In this document: positions 27,355 through 35,719 of the stretch, piece after piece
How positions within the stretch are numbered: the stretch's first letter is position 1
Layout: each line of letters opens with the position of its first letter
Assembly (NCBI RefSeq): GCF_004337475.1
Contig: NZ_SJZJ01000001.1
Coordinates: 223,826 to 287,825, forward strand
Source: Nocardioides jejuensis
GTDB taxonomy: Bacteria > Actinomycetota > Actinomycetes > Propionibacteriales > Nocardioidaceae
Reading direction: 5' to 3'
Length of the DNA stretch: 64,000 nt
Position numbers and translations under genes: made by a program
The notes under the pieces: generated by a model
Seen by the model: only the letters and a program-made list of their open reading frames with translations
What the model was told of the DNA's origin: nothing
Databases searched by the model: none

Positions 27355-28455
27355 TCACGACCTGACTGCCTGGACGATCCGAGGCCGGACCTCGATCTCC
27401 TTGGGGTGCAGGCTCCTCGCAGCGGCCTCCTCGACGCTGACGACTCCCGCCTGGACGAGGGCCGACAGAGACGTCTCCAGCGTGCACATGCCGTCCTGGG
27501 CACCGGTGACCAGCGAGTTGCGCAGTTGGTGGGTCTTGCCTTCCTTGATCAAGTTGCGCACGGCCGGAGTCGCCGTCAGGACCTCGTACGCCGCGACCAT
27601 GCCGCCGCCGATGCGCGGGATCAGGCGCTGGTACACCACGCAGCTGAGCGCAGCAGCGAGCTGGACCCGGATCTGTTCCTGCTGGCCTGCGGGGAAGACG
27701 TCGACCATACGCGCGAGGGACTGTGCGGTGTCGTTGGTGTGCAGCGTCGCGAAGACAAGGTGGCCAGTCTCGGCGACCGTCAGGGCGAACTGGATGGACT
27801 CGAGGTCGCGCATCTCGCCAACCAGCAGGACATCGGGGTCCTCGCGGAGCACGCTGCGCAGCGCATCGTGGAAGTTGTCGGTGTCGGTGCCGACCTCGCG
27901 CTGGTTGACGGCAGAGAGCTTGTGGTCGTGGACGTACTCGATGGGGTCCTCGACCGTGATGATGTGGGCGCCGCGCCTGGAGTTGATGAGGTCGATCAGC
28001 GACGCCAACGTGGTCGACTTGCCGGAGCCGGTGGGGCCGGTCATCAGGATCAGGCCCTGGTGCATGAGGGCGCAGTCACGCAGTGCCTGCGGCAGGCCCA
28101 GGTCGTCGGGCGACGGGATCGCGCGCGGGATCATGCGCAGCGCGACCGCGGTGACACCGCGCTGAGTGAAGGCGTTGCCGCGGATCCGGGCGTGCTCACG
28201 CCAGGAGAAGGAGAAGTCAAACTCGTACTGCTCGTCCCAGACCTTCACCTGGTCGGGGGTGAGGACCTCGCGGAGCAGGGCGTCGGTGTCCTCGGACTCG
28301 AGGGGCCGCGCGTCCGGGATCGGCGTGAGCGCTCCGTCGACCCGGATCATCGGCGGAAGGCCGACGGTCAGCAGGAGGTCGGTGCCCTGGTGCTGCCACA
28401 GGACGTCGAGCAGCCGATCGATCGTGTCGCCGACGGCATTCAGGTGGGTGTGCAT
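27355..28455 (-). CDS. pilT: Type IV pilus retraction ATPase
   Basis: A 366-residue hexameric ATPase that depolymerises pili. Walker A is MTGPTGSGKSTT (~139-149). EDPIEYVHDH and LLVGEMRDLES follow, then the His box ATLHTNDT. The PilT-type C-terminus has an AAYEVL block and LIKEGK. The ATG is 4 nt after a GAGGG ribosome site that lies inside an inverted repeat reaching back to the pilA stop. Its position between pilA and pilB is typical of Gram-positive T4P clusters, and retraction suggests motility or DNA uptake. Confidence 0.93.
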   Translation of the reverse strand: MHTHLNAVGDTIDRLLDVLWQHQGTDLLLTVGLPPMIRVDGALTPIPDARPLESEDTDALLREVLTPDQVKVWDEQYEFDFSFSWREHARIRGNAFTQRGVTAVALRMIPRAIPSPDDLGLPQALRDCALMHQGLILMTGPTGSGKSTTLASLIDLINSRRGAHIITVEDPIEYVHDHKLSAVNQREVGTDTDNFHDALRSVLREDPDVLLVGEMRDLESIQFALTVAETGHLVFATLHTNDTAQSLARMVDVFPAGQQEQIRVQLAAALSCVVYQRLIPRIGGGMVAAYEVLTATPAVRNLIKEGKTHQLRNSLVTGAQDGMCTLETSLSALVQAGVVSVEEAAARSLHPKEIEVRPRIVQAVRS

Positions 28456-28459
28456 GTGG

Positions 28460-28541
28460 CCCTCGCAGGTGGGAGTGGGTGGGAAACCGAGGGGCGGAGG
28501 GTCGCCGGGATTGGCGACGACCCTCCGGACCCCTGCGAGGG
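28460..28541 (-). promoter_or_regulatory. pilA-pilT intercistronic structure masking the pilT ribosome site
   Basis: On the minus strand CCCTCGCAGG (28541-28532) begins one base after the pilA stop codon. It is perfectly complementary to CCTGCGAGGG (28469-28460), which contains the pilT Shine-Dalgarno GAGGG. Inside lies a second hairpin, CGGAGGG-tcg-TCGCC / GGCGA-CCCTCCG (28527-28495), with a 6-nt loop. A ribosome ending on pilA would cover the left arm and could expose the pilT site. Confidence 0.6.
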
Positions 28542-28542
28542 T

Positions 28543-28875
28543 TCAGCAGGACGAGCCCTTGGTGGGCGCAGCCGGCGTGCCACCGACGTCGATGTTGGCC
28601 TTGCCGGTGTTGCTCGGGTCGCTGTGCAGGAAGCCCGGCTTCAGGTCGCCCCACGTCGCGGCGTCGGTGCCGTTCTTGGCGTAGTAGGCCTCCGCGGCGG
28701 TCAGGGCCGACTCGTAGTTCGCCTGGCACGCGGCCTTGTCACCCCGGTCGACGATGCCGCGGACGGAGAAGACGACGATCGCGGCGAGCACGCCGAGAAT
28801 GACGATGACAATCAGGAGCTCGATGAGCGTGAAGCCGTTGTCGCCGCGGCGACGGGCCGTGAGGGAGTTGGCCAT
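28543..28875 (-). CDS. pilA: Type IV major pilin
   Basis: A 110-residue prepilin. The leader ARRRGDNG is followed by FTLIELLIVIVILGVLAAIV, with predicted cleavage after Gly14 and the conserved Glu at mature position 5. The rest is a long helix ending in a short beta-poor domain with two cysteines (AACQANY and C-terminal SSC) that can form the C-terminal disulfide loop. It is the first gene of the pilus operon. The ATG at 28875 has AAGGA about 10 nt upstream; the longer reading to 28968 would precede the leader and is rejected. Confidence 0.93.
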   Translation of the reverse strand: MANSLTARRRGDNGFTLIELLIVIVILGVLAAIVVFSVRGIVDRGDKAACQANYESALTAAEAYYAKNGTDAATWGDLKPGFLHSDPSNTGKANIDVGGTPAAPTKGSSC

Positions 28876-28988
28876 GACTGGGGTCCTTTGCGGGAGTGGG
28901 AGGGTTCCCGAGACGTCCTTTGAGACAACACCCAGTGGACTGCCGACCGCCTGACCTCGGGGCCTCATTGGCCCTAGTCACTTGTGAT

Positions 28989-29026
28989 CTGGGGAGAACC
29001 CCAGTCCCTCTGGGGTGGAACCCCAG
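28989..29026. repeat. Two tandem CTGGGG/CCCCAG dyads upstream of pilA
   Basis: CTGGGG-agaa-CCCCAG (28989-29004) and CTGGGG-tggaa-CCCCAG (29010-29026) lie side by side with centres about 21.5 bp apart, two helical turns. They sit 114-151 bp before the pilA start codon and 43 bp after the cyclase stop. They may be a double operator for the pilus operon, or tandem hairpins ending the cyclase mRNA. The 194-bp gap holds no gene. Confidence 0.5.
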
Positions 29027-29069
29027 ACATTCGACGACCGCCACCCGCCGGCCGTCGATCAGCGCAGGC

Positions 29070-30626
29070 TCAGGTGCGGCCCGGCACGCGGCTCAGCTCA
29101 CGCGGAGCGAAGAGCTCCACGGGCTCCGCCTTGCCCTTGAGCGCCATCCCGCCGCGCGGCTCGAACGTGCGATCCCCCACCAGGAGACGGCGGGTTGCGT
29201 CGGTGATCAGCACGTCGTCGCCGGTCTGACGCGTCGCAGCCTCGACCCGTGCGGCAACGTTGACCGCGTCACCGATGACGCTGAAGTTGAGCCGCCCCGC
29301 ACCGCCGAGCGGGCCGGCGACCACCGTGCCGCTGTTGACGCCGGCAGCCACGGTGAGGCCCGAGGGACCGTCAGCGACGACCCGCACGATCTCGCAGGCC
29401 GCCTCGACCGCACGGTCGGCATGGTCGGCGAGCGGACGCGGGCTGCCGAAGACCGCGAGCATCCCGTCGCCGAGGAACTTGTCGACGTGGCCGCCGTGCT
29501 TCTCGACCACGGGGACGATCGCGGCGAACATCTCGTTCAGCGTCGCGATGACCTCGGGAGCGGTCGCCTGCTCGGCGTACGACGTGAAGCCGCGGACGTC
29601 GCAGAAGAGGATCGAGACCGTGACCTCGACGCCCTCGGGCGGCACCTCGCCGGACAGGATCAGGTCGACGACACCACGATCCATGTACGTGCCGAACGCC
29701 GCCCGGATCTCCTCGCGCTCCGCGAGCCCGTGGGTCATCGTGTTGACGTCGTGGGCCAGCTCCCCGAGCTCGTCGCTGGTCACGACAGGGGTCCGCGCGC
29801 TGAAGTCGCCGCTCCGCACCCGGCCGAGCTGCACACGGATCCGCCGGACGGGGCCGGTCACGGCATCACCGAGCAGCACGGTCAGCTCGAGCGCCAGGCC
29901 GATGCCCACCGCCAGGGCGACCACGGTGGTGATGGCCAGCGCGCGGGCTCCGTCGGCATGACCGAGCAACCCGACGGTCAGCATCGACGCGGTGGTGGTG
30001 TACGCCGGCACGGCGAGCTTGAACCGTCGGGCCAGCGAGAGGCCGCCCGGCCGGAAGTCCACGTCGTCGGGGAGCCGCTCGGCGATCTCGTCGAGCATCG
30101 GCCGCGCCAGCAGCTCACCGATCGAGTAGTTCACCGCGGTGCCGTAGTACGCCGGAACGGCGCACGCCAGCGCCATCGCAGCTGCACCGCCCCAACCCGC
30201 GTCCCAGCGCCAGGCGGCAACGGCCGTCGCGGGCACGACCGCCAGCACGTTGATCCGTGCCGCGTGCCGCCGGAAGGTCGCCCAGGTGTTGGTGGCGGCA
30301 AGGTGCCAGACCTCGGCCGTCTCCCGGTCGGTGGGCTCTGCCTTGGTCCGCCACTCCTGGAAGCGGACGAGCAGCGGCCGCGTCCGCAGCGCGGCGTACC
30401 CGATGGAGAGGATGGTGAGCGCGCCCCCGACGACGACCACCGGCAGCACCTCGGCGAGCGGCGGGTCGAAGTAGGTCGCGAGCAGTGCCACGGTCACACC
30501 CGCGACGAGCACCGAGCTGGTCCCCTGCGCCGCTGCCATCACCAGCCAGTAGCTGGCCTTCGTCCCGCACCGGCGGTAGAGCCACCGGACGAGCCGGTCG
30601 CGGGCGGAGGCGGGAGAACGGACCAT
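29070..30626 (-). CDS. Membrane-bound class III adenylate cyclase with HAMP domain
   Basis: A 518-residue protein with six hydrophobic helices (to about residue 270), a HAMP linker (GPVRRIRVQLGRVRSGDF) and a class III cyclase domain. Metal aspartates are seen in SILFCDVRGF and in GDGMLAVFG. Substrate-defining Lys (VDKFLGD) and Asp (VIGDAVN) fit ATP rather than GTP, and transition-state Asn and Arg are in AVNVAAR. It should make cAMP in response to a membrane signal. The ATG at 30626 has GAGG 9 nt upstream, while an ATG at 30635 abuts that GAGG. It lies directly upstream of the pilus operon on the same strand. Confidence 0.9.
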   Translation of the reverse strand: MVRSPASARDRLVRWLYRRCGTKASYWLVMAAAQGTSSVLVAGVTVALLATYFDPPLAEVLPVVVVGGALTILSIGYAALRTRPLLVRFQEWRTKAEPTDRETAEVWHLAATNTWATFRRHAARINVLAVVPATAVAAWRWDAGWGGAAAMALACAVPAYYGTAVNYSIGELLARPMLDEIAERLPDDVDFRPGGLSLARRFKLAVPAYTTTASMLTVGLLGHADGARALAITTVVALAVGIGLALELTVLLGDAVTGPVRRIRVQLGRVRSGDFSARTPVVTSDELGELAHDVNTMTHGLAEREEIRAAFGTYMDRGVVDLILSGEVPPEGVEVTVSILFCDVRGFTSYAEQATAPEVIATLNEMFAAIVPVVEKHGGHVDKFLGDGMLAVFGSPRPLADHADRAVEAACEIVRVVADGPSGLTVAAGVNSGTVVAGPLGGAGRLNFSVIGDAVNVAARVEAATRQTGDDVLITDATRRLLVGDRTFEPRGGMALKGKAEPVELFAPRELSRVPGRT

Positions 30627-30672
30627 GGGCGTCATCCTCGCAGCGAGCAGCCCGCACTGCGAGGAAATGGCA

Positions 30673-30702
30673 GAAGGCCCGGACCAGATGGTCCGGGCCT
30701 TC
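30673..30702 (-). terminator. Terminator of the initiator tRNA gene
   Basis: GAAGGCCCGGACCA (30673-30686) pairs perfectly with TGGTCCGGGCCTTC (30689-30702), 8 nt after the 3' end of the tRNA on the minus strand, and is followed by a T-containing tail. Confidence 0.85.
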
Positions 30703-30710
30703 GCACTTTG

Positions 30711-30784
30711 TAGCGGGGACAGGATTTGAACCTGCGACCTCTGGGTTATGAGCCCAGCGAGCTACCGAGCTGCTCCACCCCGCG
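30711..30784 (-). tRNA. tRNA-Met (CAT), initiator type
   Basis: The minus strand folds as a complete 74-nt cloverleaf. The acceptor is CGCGGGG/CCCCGC, the anticodon arm is GGGCTCATAACCC with three consecutive G-C pairs below a CAT loop, and the T-arm has GGTTCAAATCC. The run of three G-C pairs and the unpaired first acceptor base (C1 opposite T72) mark initiator tRNA. CCA is not encoded. A strong terminator follows. Confidence 0.95.
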
Positions 30785-30864
30785 TCGGTGAACACAACCT
30801 TACGGGACAGGCAGTCAGGCACCAAATCGGCCCCCGGCGACCGCCCTGCGACCCACAATGAGGC

Positions 30865-31500
30865 ATGAACTCCGACCGCCGGTTCAGCCTCGTCGTCCCG
30901 ATGGTCCGCTCCGTCGTGAAGGACCGGATGGGCGCAACCCGACGTCGCCACTTCGCCACGGTGCCCGTGCCGCCGCGCCGTGTCCTCTTCCTCGGCGACT
31001 CGATCACGGAGGGCGGTCTCTGGCCAGACCTCTTCCCGGACCTGCCCACGACGAACCGCGGCATCGGCGGCGAGGCGACGTACGACCTGATCGAGCGGCT
31101 CGACGAGGCGATCAACGCTCCACTCGCGGTCAGCCTGATGATCGGCACCAACGACCTGCATGGGCCGCGAGCGCTGCGCGACCTGCGCGGCATCGCCGCG
31201 CGCCACGACGAGATCGTGGCGCGGATCCGCACTCTGGCCCCGGACGCGCAACTGCTGGTCAACAGCCTGCTCCCCCGCACCAACCACTTCCGCACGCACC
31301 TGCAGACCCTCAACGAGTGGTACGCCGCCTCGGCCGGGCGCCACGGAGCGACGTACGTCGACCTGTGGCCGACGTTCGCGACGGCGGAGGGGACCATGCG
31401 TCCGGACTACTCGCGAGACAGCCTGCACCTCACTCCAGCGGGGTACGTCGCCTGGGCCGACACATTGCGTCCATACATGAGCACTCTTTTGCTTGATTAA
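30865..31500 (+). CDS. SGNH/GDSL-family esterase
   Basis: A 211-residue SGNH hydrolase. Block I is LFLGDSITEGG with Ser46 as nucleophile. Block II is the Gly in NRGIGGE. Block III is MIGTNDLHG with Asn. Block V is DSLHLTPAGY with the catalytic Asp and His. No signal peptide is seen, so it is probably cytoplasmic. It lies divergently from the tRNA gene and 27 nt before an aldolase homologue, likely co-transcribed. Substrate unknown (acyl or acetyl esters are typical of the family). Confidence 0.88.
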   Translation: MNSDRRFSLVVPMVRSVVKDRMGATRRRHFATVPVPPRRVLFLGDSITEGGLWPDLFPDLPTTNRGIGGEATYDLIERLDEAINAPLAVSLMIGTNDLHGPRALRDLRGIAARHDEIVARIRTLAPDAQLLVNSLLPRTNHFRTHLQTLNEWYAASAGRHGATYVDLWPTFATAEGTMRPDYSRDSLHLTPAGYVAWADTLRPYMSTLLLD

Positions 31501-31527
31501 AACGCAAAAGTGAGAGACCGTGCTCAC

Positions 31528-32175
31528 ATGAGCATCCTGTCGATCAGTCCTGTCATCCCCGCCGTGGTCCTCGACGACCCGAGCCGCGCCGTCAACGTCG
31601 CGCGCGCCCTCCTCGACGGCGGCATCGGCGTCGTCGAGGTCGCAGCGCGGACGCGCGAGTCCCTCGTCAGCATCGAGCGGATCGCGACCGAGGTCCCCGA
31701 GATCGTCGTCGGCGCCGGCACGATCACGCGCACCACCCAGGCGGTCATGGCGGCTTCCGCGGGTGCCTCGTTCATCGCCTCCCCCGGACCCACGCCGACG
31801 CTGGTCGAGGGCATCCTCGAGACCGGCCTCCCCTACCTCGCCGGCTGCTCCACCGCGGGCGAGGCGATGGAGCTGATCGAGCACGGGCTGACCGAGGTCC
31901 GGTTCTTCCCCGCCGAGGCATCCGGCGGTCCGGCGTACCTCGGTGCACTCGCGGGCCCCCTGCCCAGCCTGCGCTTCTGCGCCACCGGCGGCATCAGCCT
32001 CGCGAACGCCGGTCGCTACCTCGCCCTGCCGAACGTCAGCGCCGTCGGTGGCACCTGGATCGCCCCCGCCGACCGGATCCGTGCCCACGACTGGGCAGGG
32101 ATCACCGACCGCGCCCGCCGCACGATCGACCTGCTCGTCGCCCTGAGCTACCTGCAGGAATCGGTCAGCGCCTGA
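31528..32175 (+). CDS. KDPG/KHG aldolase homologue lacking the Schiff-base lysine
   Basis: A 215-residue TIM-barrel protein of the 2-keto-3-deoxy-6-phosphogluconate aldolase family, which splits KDPG to pyruvate and glyceraldehyde 3-phosphate in the Entner-Doudoroff route. Present are PVIPAVV, the catalytic Glu37 and Arg41 (VEVAART), VGAGTI and CATGGIS. In the active-site strand KFFPAEA of the family, the Schiff-base Lys is Arg125 here (VRFFPAEASGG, codon CGG). Either the reaction differs or the protein has another role. The ATG at 31528 starts the family-typical N-terminus; the SGNH gene precedes it by 27 nt. No kdgK or edd gene is adjacent. Confidence 0.8.
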   Translation: MSILSISPVIPAVVLDDPSRAVNVARALLDGGIGVVEVAARTRESLVSIERIATEVPEIVVGAGTITRTTQAVMAASAGASFIASPGPTPTLVEGILETGLPYLAGCSTAGEAMELIEHGLTEVRFFPAEASGGPAYLGALAGPLPSLRFCATGGISLANAGRYLALPNVSAVGGTWIAPADRIRAHDWAGITDRARRTIDLLVALSYLQESVSA

Positions 32176-32177
32176 CG

Positions 32178-35177
32178 TCAGTCCTTCGTCGTGGCGGACG
32201 GCTTCGCCGACGGGCTGGGCGAAGTCGTGGCCGACGGAACGGCGGTCGGCGTCGCCGATGCGCTCGGCGTGGCCCGCGACGCCTCGAGCGCGCGGTTGAC
32301 GAGGCGCTCGGCGGCATCGTTGTGCTTCTGGTACGCCGCCAGGTCACCGTCCTTCAGCGCCGCCTTGGCCTTGCCGAACTCGCGGTCAGCCTGCTGCAGC
32401 AGCGTCAGGACCTGGTCGTCGAGTCCCCCCGTGCCCTTGCCCGGCTTGCCCTTGTCGCCGCCGGACGTCGCTGCGCCGTCGACCCGCAGCACCTCGGCGA
32501 TGGCCTCGGACATCGTGTTGGCAATCGCGTAGCGGTTGCCGAACGAGACCAGCACGAAGTTGAGCACCGGGAAGTTGCCCGTGCCGTCAGCGCGCTGTGT
32601 GTAGAGCGGCTGGACGTAGAGCAGGCTGTCACCCACCGGCAGGGTCAACAGGTTGCCGTAGACCTTGTGCACGTTGGTGGACACGTTGAACTGCTGCAGC
32701 TGCCGTGCGATCGAGGAGTTCGAGGCGAAGTCGCTCTCGACCTGGCTCGGACCGCGCACCGGACCGCTCGCAGGCAGCTCGAGGATGTGGATCTTGCCGT
32801 AGCCGGGACGTGACGCATCGCCGTCCACCGAGGCGAACGCCGCGAGGTTCTGGTTCTTCGTCGGCACGAAGGTCGTGGTCAGCGAGAAGACCGGCGAGCC
32901 GCCGTCCTCATCACGCACGGAGAGCCGGTACGGCGGCTGCAGCTGCGTCGCGGCACCAGCCGTCGTCGGGCTCGTCGGATCGTTCGGCACCTGCCACTTC
33001 TCGTTGCCGCTGAAGAAGGTGGTCGGGTCGGTGACGTGGTAGCGCGCCAGCTGGTAGCGCTGCACCTTCCAGAAGTCCTCCGGGTAGCGCATGTGCTCCA
33101 GCAGGTCCTTCGGGATGTCCGCACGATCCTTGACCGTCCCGGGGAACGCCTTGCGCCAGGCCTTGAGGATCGGGTCCTTCTGGTCCCACTCGTAGAGCGT
33201 CACCGTGCCGTCGTACGCGTCGACGGTGGCCTTCACCGCGTTGCGCATGTAGTTGATCTCGTCGGTGGGCAGCGTCCGGAACTCCGTCGACGGCGCGAGC
33301 GAGTCCGAGGTCATGTCCTTGTAGGAGCCGCGCTGCGACAACGGGTACTCGTCGGTCGTCGTGTAGCCGTCGAGCAGCCAGACCACCTTGCCGTCGACGA
33401 TCGCCGGGAACGGGTCGCTGTCGACCGTGAGCCATGGCGCGACCTTCTCCACCATCCGGCGCGGGTTGCGGTCGTAGAGGATCTTCGAGTCCGCGTTGAC
33501 CCGCTGCGACAGGGCGATGTTCTGGTCGCCGTACTTCCACGCGTAGAGGATCTGGTGGAAGAGGCTGCCGATCGGCACGCCGGCCTTGCCGTCGTACGTG
33601 CTGGTGGAGTCCTTGTCGCCCTTGGTCGGCTGGTCCAGCTCCACCGAGCGGGTCGAGCCCTTCGGCTGGCCGACGATCGAGTAGTTCGGCGACTTCTCGC
33701 CGAAGTAGATCTGGGGGCGGTAGCCGCTCGGTGCCAGGTCGCTCGACGCGTCACCGTCGCCGGCACCCGCCCACTCCGGGTCTGCGGGCAGCGGGATCTC
33801 GTTGCCGTCCGCGTCGCGCTGGTTTCCGTACGCCGCGAGGACGCCGTAGCCGTGCGTGTAGACGGTGTGGAGGTTCTGCCAGTTCTTCGCCTCATCGGCG
33901 ATGCCGGACTGGTCGAGCTCGCGGACTCCGAGCACGATGTCGCGCTCCTTGCCGTTGACCTGGTAGCGGTCGACGTCGAGGACGTCCGCGACGGTGTAGT
34001 AGCGGCGCAACTGCTGCTGGTTCTCGAAGGCCTTGCGGATCAGCTGGGGGTCGACGAGCCGGATGCCCGGCACGTTGGCCAGCTCGGCGCGCTGATCGGC
34101 CGCGCTGAGCGTGCTCTTGCCGGTGTACTGGCTGACGTCAGTGTCCGCGATCGCATAGGCCTCGCGGGTCGCCTTGATGTTGCGCTCGATGTACGGCAGC
34201 TCCTTGTCGCCCAGCGACGGCTTCACCTGGAACTGCTGGACGACGCCCGGCCAGATCATGCCGAGCAGGATCGCCGAGAGGACGAGCAGCGCGAGACCGA
34301 CCGACGGCAGCAGCCACGTGCGCTGGACGACGTTCGCGAAGAAGAGGATCGCGCAGATGATCGCGATCGACATCAGGATCAGCTTCGCCGGCAGCACCGC
34401 GTGGTTGTCGGTGTAGGTGACACCGTCGACGATCCCGCCGCCGGCGCTGAGCAGGTCGTAGCGATCGAGCCAGTAGTCGGCCGCCTTGCCGAGCACGAAG
34501 AGGCCCAGCAGCACGGAGATCTGGGCAGCGGCAGGGCCGGAGAGCCGGTCGCGCGTGGCCTGCAGCCGGATGCCGCCATAGAGGTAGTGGACGACAAGCA
34601 CCACGATCAGGGAGACGACCGAGACGGCCATCGCGAAGTTGACGATGTGGTGCAGCCACGGCAGGTCGAAGACGTAGAAGCCCTTGTCCCGGTGGAAGTA
34701 CGGATCCGTGCTGCCGAACGGGACGCCGTTGCGCCACAGCAGGTAGTCCCGCCACGAGTCGGCGCCTGCAGTGCCGGCGAAGCCACCGGTGACCAGGGCC
34801 AGGCCGCCGAGCACCCAGAACCGCACCGGCTCGATCGCCTGGCGATAGCGGTCGAGCCCGACCTGCTCGGCGCTCGCCGGACGGAACATCGGACGCAGCC
34901 GGTACGCCACGACGACGTTGGCCGCCACCACAACGGCCATGACGCCACCGAAGACGAGGAAGAGCCCGATCTTCGTCAGGATCAGCCGGTTGAAGACCGA
35001 GCTGAAGCCGGTCGAGGAGAACCACAGCTTCTCGGTCCAGAAGCTGGTGAAGCCGCTCATCGCGAAGAAGAGCACGAGCATGATCGCCGCAGTGATCAGG
35101 ACGCCGCGGGCCCAGCCGGGCCGGCTCACCGGCTCCGGGGCTGCGGACCCGGACCCCTCACCGAACATCGAGCTCAT
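32178..35177 (-). CDS. UPF0182 family membrane protein
   Basis: A 999-residue protein of the actinobacterial UPF0182 family (Rv3193c type). About seven hydrophobic helices fill residues 25-315. They are followed by a long extracytoplasmic domain (from about 320) and a low-complexity Ala/Ser/Pro/Thr-rich tail ending PSATTKD. The start ATG overlaps the stop of the PPA1309 gene by 4 nt. Function is not known for the family. Its conserved operon with the PDZ/Lon-like protease suggests an envelope quality-control role (inference). Confidence 0.9.
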   Translation of the reverse strand: MSSMFGEGSGSAAPEPVSRPGWARGVLITAAIMLVLFFAMSGFTSFWTEKLWFSSTGFSSVFNRLILTKIGLFLVFGGVMAVVVAANVVVAYRLRPMFRPASAEQVGLDRYRQAIEPVRFWVLGGLALVTGGFAGTAGADSWRDYLLWRNGVPFGSTDPYFHRDKGFYVFDLPWLHHIVNFAMAVSVVSLIVVLVVHYLYGGIRLQATRDRLSGPAAAQISVLLGLFVLGKAADYWLDRYDLLSAGGGIVDGVTYTDNHAVLPAKLILMSIAIICAILFFANVVQRTWLLPSVGLALLVLSAILLGMIWPGVVQQFQVKPSLGDKELPYIERNIKATREAYAIADTDVSQYTGKSTLSAADQRAELANVPGIRLVDPQLIRKAFENQQQLRRYYTVADVLDVDRYQVNGKERDIVLGVRELDQSGIADEAKNWQNLHTVYTHGYGVLAAYGNQRDADGNEIPLPADPEWAGAGDGDASSDLAPSGYRPQIYFGEKSPNYSIVGQPKGSTRSVELDQPTKGDKDSTSTYDGKAGVPIGSLFHQILYAWKYGDQNIALSQRVNADSKILYDRNPRRMVEKVAPWLTVDSDPFPAIVDGKVVWLLDGYTTTDEYPLSQRGSYKDMTSDSLAPSTEFRTLPTDEINYMRNAVKATVDAYDGTVTLYEWDQKDPILKAWRKAFPGTVKDRADIPKDLLEHMRYPEDFWKVQRYQLARYHVTDPTTFFSGNEKWQVPNDPTSPTTAGAATQLQPPYRLSVRDEDGGSPVFSLTTTFVPTKNQNLAAFASVDGDASRPGYGKIHILELPASGPVRGPSQVESDFASNSSIARQLQQFNVSTNVHKVYGNLLTLPVGDSLLYVQPLYTQRADGTGNFPVLNFVLVSFGNRYAIANTMSEAIAEVLRVDGAATSGGDKGKPGKGTGGLDDQVLTLLQQADREFGKAKAALKDGDLAAYQKHNDAAERLVNRALEASRATPSASATPTAVPSATTSPSPSAKPSATTKD

Positions 35178-35719
35178 GCCTCATCCTCCAGCGTCGCTCC
35201 AAGCAGCGCCAGCAGGGCGGGAACGAGGTTGATGCCACCGATCACGTCGTCGGTGGTGTCGTGGGCGCGGAGCCGGAGCGTGCACCAGGCAGCGCCGTGG
35301 CGCGTGACGCCAGCGACGATGCGCACCTCCTGGCGATCGGGATGATCCGCGGCGAACGCCTGGGCCTCCTCCAGGCCCTCGGGGACCTGGCCCTCGACGG
35401 CGGGCGGCAGGACGAGACGCTCCACGACGGCGGCGCAGCCCGCGACCTCCGGCGGCCAGCCGATCTGCTCGAGCACCTGCTCCAGCTGCTGTCCCGGCTC
35501 GAGGTCCTGCTCGACCGGGGTCAGCGACCCGTCGGCATCGCTCGCGTCCAGGCCCAGGGCAGCGGCGAGCGCCGGCTCGCGCGCAACGAGGGCACGGGTG
35601 TCGACGAGGGCGAAGAGCCGGGCCTGGCCGTCCCATCCGGACTCGGCGGCGTGCTCCTCGATCTCGACGACGGCGGCCGCCAGGGCAGGGTCGAAGGCGG
35701 GGTCACTGAGCTCGGTCAT
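35174..35719 (-). CDS. PPA1309 family protein
   Basis: A 181-residue cytoplasmic protein. Its family marks are an N-terminal ALAAAVVEIEEHA helix, DGQARLFALVDT, and a C-terminal REVRIV-like block with LRAHDTTDDVIGGINLVPALLALL. This matches the conserved actinobacterial PPA1309 proteins that sit between the PDZ/Lon-like gene and UPF0182. It overlaps the gene before it by 17 nt and the one after it by 4 nt, so the three are tightly coupled. Function unknown. Confidence 0.85.
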   Translation of the reverse strand: MTELSDPAFDPALAAAVVEIEEHAAESGWDGQARLFALVDTRALVAREPALAAALGLDASDADGSLTPVEQDLEPGQQLEQVLEQIGWPPEVAGCAAVVERLVLPPAVEGQVPEGLEEAQAFAADHPDRQEVRIVAGVTRHGAAWCTLRLRAHDTTDDVIGGINLVPALLALLGATLEDEA

